64,000 bases of DNA from Calothrix anomala FACHB-343 (lineage in GTDB: Bacteria; Cyanobacteriota; Cyanobacteriia; Cyanobacteriales; Nostocaceae), in the NCBI RefSeq assembly GCF_014696435.1, contig NZ_JACJQG010000033.1, forward strand, positions 27,747 through 91,746. The letters are read 5' to 3'. The position numbers and the translations under genes are program-made. The notes beneath the pieces were generated by a model. That model did no database searches. It worked only from the letters and a program-made list of their open reading frames with translations, and was not told the origin of the DNA. Shown here in pieces: positions 17,488 to 27,161 of the stretch. The stretch's first letter is position 1. Every line of letters begins with the position of its first letter.

Positions 17488-19683
17488 TTACTGATTCGGC
17501 AATTTTGGATGTTCGTTGGAGTATTTACCGACTAATTCGGAAATTTCTGGGTTATACAGTCGTAAATAATTCCAATAGTTGCCTAAAACTTGACGGACGT
17601 AATTTCTGGTTTCATCAAAGGGGATGTTCTCGACAAACTCATCTGGATCTTGTGTGGGTAGAGTTTGCAGCCATTTGGAAACGTTGCCGGGGCCTGCATT
17701 GTAACTAGCGATCGCTAACAGGGAGTTATTGTTATATTGCTGATGGGTATGATCCAAATACCAAGTACCCAGCATAATATTGTTGTCAGGATCTTCTAGC
17801 TTAATTGTTTTGCTATCAACTTTGATTTGTGGGGCGATCCATTTAGCTGTGCTGGGTAATACCTGCATCAAGCCCATAGCATCGGCAATGGATTTGGCTT
17901 TAGCTTCAAACCGCGACTCTTGACGAATCAAAGCAGTGACTAGCAAGGGATTGAGCTGGCGTTCTTTTGACCATTTTTCAATTTCTTGCAAGTAAGGAAA
18001 GGGATAACGGGCTTGCCAGTAAATGCTTTGTTTGCTGAGAGTTTGATATTCGGCTTGTTCTTCTGGTTTCTCTCTGTCTTCTAATTTAGAAATTGTATCA
18101 ATGCCAATTTTATTTTCTCCCCTAGCTAGCTGCATTAAACCCTCGGTAAATTGTTCGGCTACCGTAGGTTGGGCTTTATTGATAAATTCTGTCTCCCATT
18201 GCAACCAAGCGTCTCTATCTTGACCTAAAAGATACAATTCTTTAAAGGTATCTGAACCAGCCGTAGGTACGGGACGTTGTGGGGGAACTACTTCGGGGTT
18301 CATTTGCCGGACGGTATTAAAATTACCCACATTCAGCCCCAAAATTGCCGCAGATCGCCATGCATAGTAGGAGTAAGGAAACTGGCTAATTACATATTCA
18401 TAAGCGGTTTTCGCTTCTTGTTGTTTTCCTAGCTGGCTAGCCCATTTTCCCACCCAAAAACCTGCTCTAGGAGCCAAAATACTGGAGGGGTTGTTATTGG
18501 GAATTGGTTCTGCCCATTGCCATGCACCAACATAATCTTTAGCTTTGGCTTTTTCTTGGGCGACTTTCCAGCGATATTCTGCGGCTTCATCAGAATCAGG
18601 GTATTTGCTAATCAGTAATTGCCATGTTTGGGCTGCTGATTTATTATCCTTGAGTCCTTGGTAAATTTTGGCTTTTTCTACTAGTGCTTTCGGCGCTGCT
18701 TGGGGAAATTTAGCGATCGCTTGATCGAGATAAGGTAAGGCGTCTTTACGAGTTTTCGCCATTTCCGCTAAACGTAGCAAGCCTGTTCCAGTTTCTTCAG
18801 CTTCAGGAAATTCTTGCAATAGTTGTTTATAACTAGCGATCGCTTTTTCCCTGTCTTTACCTGTTACTTGCAAACCCCGTCCAGTACGGTAGAGACTGAG
18901 GGCTGTCTTGGTTGCTTTACTATATGCGTTGGCAGCTTTGTCAAATTGGTTGTTGAGCCAATAAGCTGTGGCAATTATTTCCCAATCTTCTGGTTGGAGA
19001 TTTGGCTGCTTCACTAGCGCATCTAATACGCCAACTATTCCCGGTTGATCGGCAGCGTATTTCGCCAACATTAACTGCAATTTTGGCTGATTGGGATTAT
19101 CTTCTAGGCGTTTTTTGATAATTTCCCAGGTGAGGGGATGGGTAGGAAATTGAGCGATCGCAATATCCTGTTGCTTTGGTTGGGCAATCAAATAAATCGC
19201 TTTGACTGCGGCGGCGGTTTTACCATACTGTCTTACCACTTTCTGGCGCAAATCCGAAGCTTTTCCTGCTTCACCTAGCATATCTTGCGCCTGGGCTTGT
19301 TTGAGCAGAATGTAAGGTGCGAGAATCGGATAATCTTTCTCTAGTCCATCTAACAAAACTAAAGCTTTTTTTGCCTGTGTTCTGTCAATATAATCGCTAG
19401 CTAAAAGGTAACGAGCGCGTTCTCTATCTGGAGAACGGGAATTTTGGGCGATTTCCGCTAATTTTGCGGCTCTTTCTGGCAGAGATTGCGATACTAAAGG
19501 ATATACAGCCGACTTAGCTTTACTAGCCTCCGAAATCTGTTCAGATTGATTGCTGTCTTGTTTGAGCCATTGTCCTATAGACTTTCCAAGCTGTGGTGCT
19601 GAAACCATTGCCCCAGCTAAAAAGGCACATAGTCCTGCACCAGCGATAATAGGAACTGGATTTTTTTTAAGTTGCTTCAGCAT
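17488..19683 (-). CDS. lytic transglycosylase (Slt-type) with TPR-like superhelix
   Basis: A 731-residue periplasmic murein-degrading enzyme. Residues 9-32 (PVPIIAGAGLCAFLAGAMV) are a signal or anchor. A long helical solenoid with TPR-like repeats runs to about 560 (for example ARYLLASDYIDRTQAKKALV). The catalytic SLT domain is C-terminal: LVTALIRQESRFEAKAKSIA with the presumed catalytic Glu at about 589, then DAMGLMQVLPSTAKW and LLAIASYNAGPGNVSKWL. This architecture matches soluble lytic transglycosylase Slt70. It should cleave the MurNAc-GlcNAc bond with anhydro-muropeptide formation. Confidence 0.93.
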   Translation of the reverse strand: MLKQLKKNPVPIIAGAGLCAFLAGAMVSAPQLGKSIGQWLKQDSNQSEQISEASKAKSAVYPLVSQSLPERAAKLAEIAQNSRSPDRERARYLLASDYIDRTQAKKALVLLDGLEKDYPILAPYILLKQAQAQDMLGEAGKASDLRQKVVRQYGKTAAAVKAIYLIAQPKQQDIAIAQFPTHPLTWEIIKKRLEDNPNQPKLQLMLAKYAADQPGIVGVLDALVKQPNLQPEDWEIIATAYWLNNQFDKAANAYSKATKTALSLYRTGRGLQVTGKDREKAIASYKQLLQEFPEAEETGTGLLRLAEMAKTRKDALPYLDQAIAKFPQAAPKALVEKAKIYQGLKDNKSAAQTWQLLISKYPDSDEAAEYRWKVAQEKAKAKDYVGAWQWAEPIPNNNPSSILAPRAGFWVGKWASQLGKQQEAKTAYEYVISQFPYSYYAWRSAAILGLNVGNFNTVRQMNPEVVPPQRPVPTAGSDTFKELYLLGQDRDAWLQWETEFINKAQPTVAEQFTEGLMQLARGENKIGIDTISKLEDREKPEEQAEYQTLSKQSIYWQARYPFPYLQEIEKWSKERQLNPLLVTALIRQESRFEAKAKSIADAMGLMQVLPSTAKWIAPQIKVDSKTIKLEDPDNNIMLGTWYLDHTHQQYNNNSLLAIASYNAGPGNVSKWLQTLPTQDPDEFVENIPFDETRNYVRQVLGNYWNYLRLYNPEISELVGKYSNEHPKLPNQ

Positions 19684-20336
19684 GAATACTCGCTGAAAAT
19701 TTCAGATGAATTTCTTGAAACTTTAGCATTACTAGCGGTCAGTGGTGCCACTTTTTCTTTTTTATCTGAGATGAGGGGATCGGAGATTATGAAAGGTTCA
19801 AGTACCCCGATCGTATTCCTGTTTGATATTGCTGCATTCCCGCATGGGTAAATATTCCTCAAGGATGAGGTAATTTTCTCAGCCAGCACCTATGTTTGAG
19901 AACTCAACAAGAGTAACAATAGAGATTTCTTAATATAATTTCTTAATATAATTTATAGATAAGTTTTGTCAGCGATCGCTCATCTCTCCTCTTTCTAGTA
20001 TAAATATCACAGTTGTACCAATTCAATATCATCTAGCCCACGAAGGTGGGCTTTGTAATTATAGCCCCACCCTTATAGGGTGAGGGCGTTAATGTGCTAT
20101 TAGTGATGTTGGATTGTGGCTGCTTCGATTGATTTCCCGCATAAATTCGGCGTCTACAGACTGATTGAGATTTTAAGTAAGTCTGCGGGAATAAACCAAA
20201 CTATATTGCGCAATGTAAACATGCCTGAAACCCTTACCAATTACCAATGACAAATGACAAATGACAGATCTCGCATAAACCCGCCCCTACAGTTGTTTTT
20301 TGAATCTTTCTAATACCCCATCCCTTTATTTACCAC
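19684..20336. other. intergenic region with palindromic and heptamer repeats
   Basis: 653 bp between two minus-strand genes. Includes TTTCTTAATATAA tandem copies near 19926-19948, an AGCCCAC/GTGGGCT hairpin at about 20036-20053, a CCCCACCC-type hairpin just after, and ATGACAA heptamers at about 20247-20265. No gene recognised. Confidence 0.5.
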
Positions 20337-22781
20337 TTACTCTAATTCCCATTCCAGCTTTAAAGTTTCTAGCTTGGGATTTTTTACGCTTAAGCTGTGA
20401 CATTCATCCAAAAATCCTTTTACCTGTTCTTCGTTGAGAGTCAAACCACCCTCTTGCAGGTTATGAATATAAGTGATGATATCAGCAGTGGTGAGAGATG
20501 AGCTAATTTCTTCTAGTAAAATAGCGTTTCTGACTTCTCTACAGACTAATTCAATATCTGATGAAGTAAACCTGACACTTTTTTCGGCTAAAATCTCAAA
20601 ATTAATTATCTGCTCAAAGTCAATCTTTGCAAGATAATGTTGAAATATCTCGATTCTTTCCCATTTATCTGGAGGAAATATCGGAATCTTCCAATCTAAT
20701 CTTCCCGAACGCTTTAAAGCACTATCAATACCACTTAAATAATTAGTAGCTGCAATCACAATTACATTACTATTGCGGAGATTATTCAATTCAATCAACA
20801 ATTGATTAATAGTTGCTTTTTGGTCTGTATGGGCGTTATCTTCATTCCGATTAAAGCCAATACTATCTAACTCATCGATAAATAACACCGAGGGAGATTT
20901 CTTTTTAGCCTGAGCAAAGATATCACGGATATTTTTCTGACTCTGACCTATCCATACACTAATAATATCTGCTGGTGAAAATTTAAAAAAATATCTTCCC
21001 GATTCGTTAGCAAATGCATTCGCCAGTAGGGTTTTACCGCATCCAGGTAAGCCATAAAATAAAATTCCACTAATAGCATCTTGATAGCCTTTAGATTGAA
21101 GTTTGAGCAGTTTACTTAATTTCTCTTTCTCCTCTTTCAATCCTTTAACTTGACTAAAATCTAGCTTAATCTCTGGGGCACGATTAGTCAGAGAATAGGT
21201 TTGTCCTAAACTTTGTTTTTTGATTCCATACTCAAACGATGGATAATTAATAGCATCAAATGAAACGGGTACTAGTTGATGATTTTCATAATCTGGAGCC
21301 ATGACGACAATCTGAAAATTATCGCTATAATACCCAGCTAGTTTAAATTCTAAGACTTCTTTCGCCTTCTTAATTTGGTAATAGTTACGAGCAATTTCAA
21401 AACCAGGAACGACTAACCAAACAGTCTCTAATTGATTCGGCCATACTTTTGATTTTTGGAAAATTCGCTTAATTGAATCTAAAAATAAATTATTATCTTG
21501 AAATTCTTGATACTTAAGAGTTTCTATCTCCACAATTACTTTATTTTCCACATACACTTGAATAATTTCGCTTTGATATTCTTCCTCGTAATCTGACATT
21601 TCATCATCAGTTGTTTCCTGATCTCTAGAAGTCAATTCTACTTCACAGCGAATCTGAGACAGTTCATAACCTAAATTTTCTAAAGTCTTAATGGCAAAAT
21701 ATTTCAGGTAAATATATTCTGTACTTTCTTGTTGCCACTTCAAAGTATAAAAATGTTCAGCTTTCATCCTCATTAATAACTGAGATTCAGCAAATATTTG
21801 TGCCTTTTGCAACTCTAAGAAGTAATTTAATAACGATGCTTCATCTTCCTCCATTTGATAATATGGCAGTTCTAAAAGTAAGCGGAAATGAGCATAAATT
21901 TCTTCTTTATGCTTAATCGCAGCTTCATTAGGATATTTACATCTTAAGGTGAAGGTAAAAGGAATTTTACTAGCTACTCTGTCTACCAGATATCCTAGAG
22001 CATCTTCTTGCTGCTGTGCTTGAATATCGGATGCTGATGGACAATGAAAGACAATAAAGAACTGTTCAGAATTATATTTATTAGCATATAGAGATATCTG
22101 CTCAAACTGCTCGTCAAATTTTTCACAATCTAGTAAATCTAAAGCAGTATTGCCCAAGATAACGCTGGTCATTGTGGAAAGATAAAAATGATAAATATTC
22201 GCATCAGACAGCGAATATTCCTTTTCGTCGTCGCTATCATCGGCAGTAATATTGGTAGTAAATTTTTGATTAGAAGCTTTAGGAATAAACCCGCTACCTT
22301 TATACTGATATTTTCTAATTAACTCATAATTTAAAATTTTGACAACAATATCAGAAAAGAAATCTTCTTTTTGTGGTATGAGAAAAATTCCCACTGGTTG
22401 ATTTGAGTCTAAACATACCTGAAAGCGTTCGTATTCTTGCTCAGAAACAAAATCAAACAAGTAATAGAAAAAATCATGTTTAACGGGAATGGTATCGCTT
22501 AATTTCGCTAAAATTGCCGCCGAATCAGCCGATTTATTCTCTGGAGTGACACCTTTAATCGAAATCGCTAGTTTAGTATCTAAAGGGGTGTTTAAATCAA
22601 ATATTGGCTCAGTATTAAGTTCCAAATCATCGAGAGCATGATTAAAATTATCTACAAAAGCTTGACTGCGGCGCTGATAGCCAAATTGCTCCATAATAGT
22701 TTTAACTCGCAGACTTTTTTTAGTTCTTCCAGTTCGCTGCAGTTCATTTTTAATCGCGCGTAAGTAGGCTGTATATGACAT
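20337..22781 (-). CDS. AAA+ ATPase with large unassigned N-terminal region
   Basis: An 814-residue protein. The C-terminal 270 residues are a classical AAA module: Walker A GLPGCGKT at about 576-583, Walker B VLFIDELD near 632-640, a sensor-1-like VIVIAATNY, and RSGRLDWKIPIFPP with the arginine-finger region, resembling the FtsH/Cdc48 class. The 530 residues before it have no motif I recognise; they are acidic and mixed alpha/beta. There is no zinc-protease motif (HEXXH) and no membrane segment, so it is not FtsH. A remodelling role on unknown substrates is inferred. It stands alone. Confidence 0.85.
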   Translation of the reverse strand: MSYTAYLRAIKNELQRTGRTKKSLRVKTIMEQFGYQRRSQAFVDNFNHALDDLELNTEPIFDLNTPLDTKLAISIKGVTPENKSADSAAILAKLSDTIPVKHDFFYYLFDFVSEQEYERFQVCLDSNQPVGIFLIPQKEDFFSDIVVKILNYELIRKYQYKGSGFIPKASNQKFTTNITADDSDDEKEYSLSDANIYHFYLSTMTSVILGNTALDLLDCEKFDEQFEQISLYANKYNSEQFFIVFHCPSASDIQAQQQEDALGYLVDRVASKIPFTFTLRCKYPNEAAIKHKEEIYAHFRLLLELPYYQMEEDEASLLNYFLELQKAQIFAESQLLMRMKAEHFYTLKWQQESTEYIYLKYFAIKTLENLGYELSQIRCEVELTSRDQETTDDEMSDYEEEYQSEIIQVYVENKVIVEIETLKYQEFQDNNLFLDSIKRIFQKSKVWPNQLETVWLVVPGFEIARNYYQIKKAKEVLEFKLAGYYSDNFQIVVMAPDYENHQLVPVSFDAINYPSFEYGIKKQSLGQTYSLTNRAPEIKLDFSQVKGLKEEKEKLSKLLKLQSKGYQDAISGILFYGLPGCGKTLLANAFANESGRYFFKFSPADIISVWIGQSQKNIRDIFAQAKKKSPSVLFIDELDSIGFNRNEDNAHTDQKATINQLLIELNNLRNSNVIVIAATNYLSGIDSALKRSGRLDWKIPIFPPDKWERIEIFQHYLAKIDFEQIINFEILAEKSVRFTSSDIELVCREVRNAILLEEISSSLTTADIITYIHNLQEGGLTLNEEQVKGFLDECHSLSVKNPKLETLKLEWELE

Positions 22782-23003
22782 TATGTGCTTTTTACTCTGT
22801 CTAACTTAAGTGAGTCTCCCCACAGGGAGCAATAATATAATTCCCCAAGCTATATGTATAGTTAACTTAAGTGCGTAAGCGTTATGTAAAGGCTGAAGGC
22901 TGAAGGCTGAAGTGAAGATTGGTTAGGAAAACTTTACTTCTTGTTACAAAATTCTCCTGCTTCAGCCTCTCTACTAGTACCTAGCCCCTAGCCCCTAGCA
23001 GTT

Positions 23004-23912
23004 GTGTTGGAAATTAGCAGGCGACATAGAAACCGCAGATGGTATTTTACAGAAAACATGGCTGGATATTTATTTATGATGCCTGCCATTTTGGTTTTGG
23101 GTATTTTTGTCGTACTTCCAATTCTTTACGCTGTCTTTCTTTCTCTACATAAGGTTCAGCTTCTCGGCGGGATTGAATATCAGTTCATCGGTTTTCGCAA
23201 TTTCACGCGCTTAGTTGAAGATGAACGGGTGTGGATTGCGTTGAAAAATACAGCCGAATACGTTGCAATTGTTGTACCCGCCCAAACTATTCTCGCTTTA
23301 ATTCTCGCTGTTACGCTAAATTCTGGGATTCGCGGGCAAAATTGGTGGCGCATTCTCTACTTTTTACCCACAGTCACCTCTTCAGCAGTGCTGACGCTGA
23401 TTTTCATGTGGATTTATAACACCGATGGGCTACTTAATGATGTTCTTGGTGCTGTAGGTTTACCTAGATATAACTGGTTAGGCGATCCAGCCGTTGCTCT
23501 CAAAGGGATTATGATCATGAATATTTGGTCAACAGCGCCGTTTTACATGGTAATTTACCTAGCGGCGTTGCAGGATATCCCCCAGTCACTTTATGAAGCT
23601 GCTGAACTCGATGGGGCAAATGGCTGGCAAAAGTTGATTCATGTGACTATCCCCATACTCCAGCCTGTAACTTTCTTTGTGGTGGCGATGGGAGTAATTG
23701 GGACTTTTCAATTATTTGACCAATCTTATATTTTTTCTGCTGGTACTGGCGGCCCTAATAATGCGACTTTGACGGTAGTGTTACTAATTTACCAAGCTGT
23801 ATTTCGGAATTTACAGATGGGTTATGCAGCTGCGATCGCTTTTTTATTAGCCGCCATCATTATTGCGATCGCTTTAATTCAACGGCGAATTTTTGGAGGT
23901 GACAAGCTGTGA
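23004..23912 (+). CDS. sugar ABC transporter permease (MalF/UgpA-type)
   Basis: A 302-residue inner-membrane permease of the carbohydrate uptake family 1, with six membrane helices. The EAA loop that docks on the ATPase is EAAELDGANGWQKLIHVTIP, from about residue 198. The proposed start is GTG; an in-frame ATG at residue 19 (MAGYLF) is an alternative and neither has a strong ribosome-binding site. Upstream are GGCTGAA heptamers (about 22890-22911). The last bases overlap the next permease. No binding protein or ATPase gene is adjacent, so those subunits must be encoded elsewhere. Substrate unknown. Confidence 0.92.
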   Translation: MLEISRRHRNRRWYFTENMAGYLFMMPAILVLGIFVVLPILYAVFLSLHKVQLLGGIEYQFIGFRNFTRLVEDERVWIALKNTAEYVAIVVPAQTILALILAVTLNSGIRGQNWWRILYFLPTVTSSAVLTLIFMWIYNTDGLLNDVLGAVGLPRYNWLGDPAVALKGIMIMNIWSTAPFYMVIYLAALQDIPQSLYEAAELDGANGWQKLIHVTIPILQPVTFFVVAMGVIGTFQLFDQSYIFSAGTGGPNNATLTVVLLIYQAVFRNLQMGYAAAIAFLLAAIIIAIALIQRRIFGGDKL

Positions 23913-24745
23913 CTCCTATCTCTCGCTTTTCTTGGCTAAAACTGCTGCTGTACGCCTTACTCACAGTCTATGCCATCATCACTATCATTCCCTTTGTTTG
24001 GGCACTCTCAGCTTCATTTAAGCCCCTATCAGAAATTGTCAGTGGCGAGCCTAATTTAATACCACGAAATTTCACTTTTGACAACTATAAGCAAATATTC
24101 TTACAAGAGCCATTATTTTGGCGTTGGCTATTTAACAGCGTATTTATTGCCTTCAGTGTAACTATTTTAAATTTACTGCTCAACTCAATGGCAGGCTACG
24201 CTTTAGCTAGATTGAGCTTTGCTGGCAAACGCTTTTGGTTTTTACTGATTTTGGCAGTTTTAGCCGTTCCTGCCCAGATTACCCTCATACCCACCTTTTT
24301 GATTTTAAAAGCGATCGGCTGGCTCAATACTTACCAAGGCGCGATCGTACCTAGTATGGTTAATGCCACATTCATTTTTATGATGCGGCAGTTTTTCGTT
24401 AATTTTCCTAAAGAATTAGAAGAAGCCGCCCAACTAGATGGTTTAAACAGCTTAGGCATTTTTCGGCATATTGTCTTACCCTTAGCCAAACCCGCCCTAG
24501 CAGCCCAAGCAGTTTTTGTCTTCATGGGTAGCTGGAATAATTTTTTGCTCCCTGTAGTCATTTTATTTGACCCAGAAATGTTTACTCTGCCTTTAGGGCT
24601 AAACAGCTTTAAAGGTCAATACATCAGCTATTGGAACTACATCATGGCTGCTTCAATGGTATTCACCCTCCCAGCTTTAGCAATCTACGCCTTTTTCAAC
24701 CGCTACTTTATTCAAAGTGTCACATTTACTGGAGGTAAAGGGTAA
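23909..24745 (+). CDS. sugar ABC transporter permease (MalG/UgpE-type)
   Basis: A 278-residue partner permease of the preceding gene, overlapping it by 4 bp at a GTG start (GTGA), which indicates translational coupling. The EAA loop is EEAAQLDGLNSLGIFRHIVL from about residue 170, and N-terminal features PFVWALSASFKPLSEI and the FDNYKQIF segment are typical of the MalG group. Six membrane helices. Together the two form the channel of a CUT1-type importer. The gene ends just before a GTCAACA heptamer tract (24747-24780). Confidence 0.93.
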   Translation: MTPISRFSWLKLLLYALLTVYAIITIIPFVWALSASFKPLSEIVSGEPNLIPRNFTFDNYKQIFLQEPLFWRWLFNSVFIAFSVTILNLLLNSMAGYALARLSFAGKRFWFLLILAVLAVPAQITLIPTFLILKAIGWLNTYQGAIVPSMVNATFIFMMRQFFVNFPKELEEAAQLDGLNSLGIFRHIVLPLAKPALAAQAVFVFMGSWNNFLLPVVILFDPEMFTLPLGLNSFKGQYISYWNYIMAASMVFTLPALAIYAFFNRYFIQSVTFTGGKG

Positions 24746-24912
24746 CAGTCAACAGTCAACAGTCAACAGTCAACCATCAACCATCAACCGTCTTTCCCAA
24801 CCTCTACGATCCCCACTGTAACTAGAACAGTATTTTGAGCGACAAATTGCACTCTTAACGTGATATTGGTATTACAGCGACTTAATCTCTATATATCAGT
24901 TAACAAAACATT

Positions 24913-25107
24913 ATGGGTTTTGCAGACCTATCAATCGCAGAGATAGCAGCAGACTACAGTATGACTGTGGACAAAGGTTTTTCTCTGTATAACCACCTCT
25001 TAATTGCCGATAAACACCAAAAAACCCGTTTGGCGTTGGCGGCTGCAAAGGCAATTATTTCGCAATTATTGTCTGAGAAATACCCAAAAGGTACTAGCAC
25101 CTGTTAG
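24913..25107 (+). CDS. small conserved-looking protein resembling an IF2 N-terminal domain
   Basis: A 64-residue protein. The segment SIAEIAADYSMTVDKGFSLY and the following RLALAAAKAIISQLL resemble the short helical IF2_N fold found at the N-terminus of translation initiation factor IF-2. This is a pattern-based suggestion, not a confident family call. It is located 120 bp before psbV on the same strand. No good ribosome-binding site is visible before its ATG. Confidence 0.5.
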   Translation: MGFADLSIAEIAADYSMTVDKGFSLYNHLLIADKHQKTRLALAAAKAIISQLLSEKYPKGTSTC

Positions 25108-25230
25108 GTGTTAGCAAAGCCACCTCCAGGGCTATCTTGGGCTTGGATTCATGGCAAAAAACAATTAACAACATAGAGATTGAGTAACGCTAACTAGCTG
25201 TGTTGAGTGTCAAAATCTTTAAGGGGAAAC

Positions 25231-25722
25231 ATGTTTAGAAGATTAATTGGCGTGGTTGTGGCTACTGTTTTACTAACGTTTCAGCTGATTGTCGGTAGCG
25301 CAACAGCCCTAGAATTGGATGAGGCTATCAGAACAGTGCCATTAAACGATAAGGGTGATACCATTACTCTCAGCTTAAAGCAAGTCAAAGAAGGTAAAGC
25401 TTTATTTCAGTACGCTTGCGCTCAATGTCACGTTGGTGGTGTCACCAAGACTAACCAAAACGTAGGGTTGGAACCAGAAGCACTAGCACTGGCTACACCA
25501 AACCGTAACAATATTGAAGGTTTGGTTGACTACATGAAGAATCCTACTACCTATGATGGTGAAGAGGAAATTTCTGAATTACACCCCAGCACCAAGAGTG
25601 CAGATATTTTCACCGAAATGAGAAATTTGACCGATGAAGACTTAACAGCGATCGCAGGTCATATTCTCCTACAACCCAAAGTTGTTGGCACCAGATGGGG
25701 AGGTGGCAAAATTTACTACTAA
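25231..25722 (+). CDS. psbV: photosystem II extrinsic cytochrome c550
   Basis: Lumenal subunit that stabilises the oxygen-evolving centre of photosystem II. I choose ATG 25231, preceded by AAGGGGAAAC, over an upstream in-frame GTG. This gives 163 residues with a 26-residue signal peptide ending SATA. The heme site is CAQCH (Cys63, Cys66, His67), and the second axial ligand is His118 in SELHPS. After signal removal these become His41 and His92, exactly the numbering known for c550, which supports both start and cleavage site. The C-terminus GGGKIYY is typical. psbV2 follows. Confidence 0.97.
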   Translation: MFRRLIGVVVATVLLTFQLIVGSATALELDEAIRTVPLNDKGDTITLSLKQVKEGKALFQYACAQCHVGGVTKTNQNVGLEPEALALATPNRNNIEGLVDYMKNPTTYDGEEEISELHPSTKSADIFTEMRNLTDEDLTAIAGHILLQPKVVGTRWGGGKIYY

Positions 25723-25889
25723 AGCCAGTAATTAGTACTGAGTACTGAGGTCTGAGATCTGGGTGCTGAGTAATGGGACTGGGGATTTGGGACGATCCAC
25801 TCTCATATCCCCACTTCTGGAACAATCAGCAATCAGAACTGGGAACTCAGTACACTTTGCCCGATTAACTCTATTTCAGCTAGCTGCTA

Positions 25890-26387
25890 ATGCTATATCG
25901 ATTATTTGCGCGTTATCTATTTCTAGTTTTGCTGATTGTCTTATTGGTCGATCGCAGCAGTACTTTACCTGCTCAAGCTGCCAATATCGATGCTTATATT
26001 GGGCGTTATTTACACGTTACTGAGCCAATTGCACTAGAACTGGATGAACAAGGAAATACTCGTCTGTTTTCCCCATTAGAATTATCTGCTGGGAAAAAAC
26101 TGTTTGAAACCAACTGTATTAACTGTCATGTTGGTGGCGCGACTTTACCCGATCCTCAAGTATCTCTGGCGCTAGAAACCCTCAAAGGTGCTAATCCAAG
26201 ACGCGATCGCCTTAACTCTCTGGTTGACTTTATGCGTCAGCCCATGACATACGATGGTACTCAAGAAACCTATTGGTGTCGAAAGTTGACCCCTGATTTT
26301 CTCTCCCAACAGCAAGTGGAACGTTTAGCCGCTTTTGTTCTTACCGCCGCAAAAAAAGCTCCTGGTTGGGGTCAAGAAGATTTTTAG
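25890..26387 (+). CDS. psbV2: cytochrome c550-like protein PsbV2
   Basis: A 165-residue paralogue of PsbV with a signal peptide ending near PAQAA (residues 1-31). The heme-binding motif is CINCH (Cys76, Cys79, His80). The position that supplies the second axial His in PsbV is occupied here by Cys130 (TYWCRKLTPDF), the His/Cys ligation reported for PsbV2. Low redox potential would follow. Its order directly after psbV matches the known psbV-psbV2 arrangement. Start ATG is poorly marked by a ribosome-binding site. Function in vivo is uncertain. Confidence 0.93.
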   Translation: MLYRLFARYLFLVLLIVLLVDRSSTLPAQAANIDAYIGRYLHVTEPIALELDEQGNTRLFSPLELSAGKKLFETNCINCHVGGATLPDPQVSLALETLKGANPRRDRLNSLVDFMRQPMTYDGTQETYWCRKLTPDFLSQQQVERLAAFVLTAAKKAPGWGQEDF

Positions 26388-26565
26388 ACTTCTACAGCTA
26401 AATTTCTCTTGGCAAAAAATATTTATTTTTGAGATTATACTATAAATTTACTTTTACTAGCTGAAGTATACAGATTATTTTAGGTTAAATTTATTTAAGT
26501 ATGTTTACCGGATTGGCTAAATTTCTACTAGAGAAATAGAGTTCATTATTAAAAAAAATTCATCT

Positions 26566-26580
26566 ATGACAGATTGTCAT
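26566..26580. promoter_or_regulatory. dyad-symmetric candidate operator upstream of petE
   Basis: ATGACA, spacer GAT, TGTCAT: a perfect 6-3-6 dyad about 64 bp before the petE start, in an AT-rich promoter region. Plastocyanin genes in cyanobacteria are copper-controlled (the BlaI-type repressor PetR), so this is a reasonable repressor site candidate, but I cannot confirm the motif. Confidence 0.4.
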
Positions 26581-26644
26581 ATTTGGCGTATTTTTTATTT
26601 AAAATGGGGAAGGGAAAATTAAAACCATTTGTTAGGAGAACGCC

Positions 26645-27061
26645 ATGAAATTAATTGCGTCTAGCCTGCGGCGCTTGAGCCTAGCTGTATTGACAATTCT
26701 TTTAGTTGTTAGCAGCTTTGCTGTTTTTACTCCCAGCGCATCTGCTGAGACTTATCAAGTCAAACTAGGTAGTGATAAAGGACTACTACAATTTCAACCC
26801 AAGAGTATAACCATTAAAGCAGGTGATACAATTGAATGGGTGAATAACAAGCTGGCTCCTCATAACGTAGTGTTTGACGCTGCTAAAATCCCTACGAAAA
26901 GTGCTGATTTAGCTAAATCTTTATCTCAAACTAAGCTGTTGTTGAATCCAGGCCAAAAAGTAACCACCACCTTCCCCGCAGACGCGCCTGCTGGTGAATA
27001 CTCCTTCTTCTGCACACCCCACCGTGGCGCAGGTATGACTGGTAAAGTCATTGTTCAATAG
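26645..27061 (+). CDS. petE: plastocyanin
   Basis: A 138-residue blue-copper electron carrier between cytochrome b6f and photosystem I in the thylakoid lumen. The signal peptide ends SASA at residue 34. Copper ligands are His73 (APHNVVFD), Cys123, His126 and Met131 (FFCTPHRGAGM), which become 39, 89, 92 and 97 in the mature protein, the canonical set. The ribosome-binding site is strong (TAGGAG, seven bases before ATG). Placement between psbV2 and a cytochrome c6 gene puts copper- and heme-based carriers side by side. Confidence 0.98.
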   Translation: MKLIASSLRRLSLAVLTILLVVSSFAVFTPSASAETYQVKLGSDKGLLQFQPKSITIKAGDTIEWVNNKLAPHNVVFDAAKIPTKSADLAKSLSQTKLLLNPGQKVTTTFPADAPAGEYSFFCTPHRGAGMTGKVIVQ

Positions 27062-27161
27062 CTAGATACAGCTAGATAATAGATGATTTCCTTGCTTGGC
27101 TGGCAAATTAGCCCCTAGCAATCCATCATCAACCTAGAGTGATGACAATTTATAGATAATG

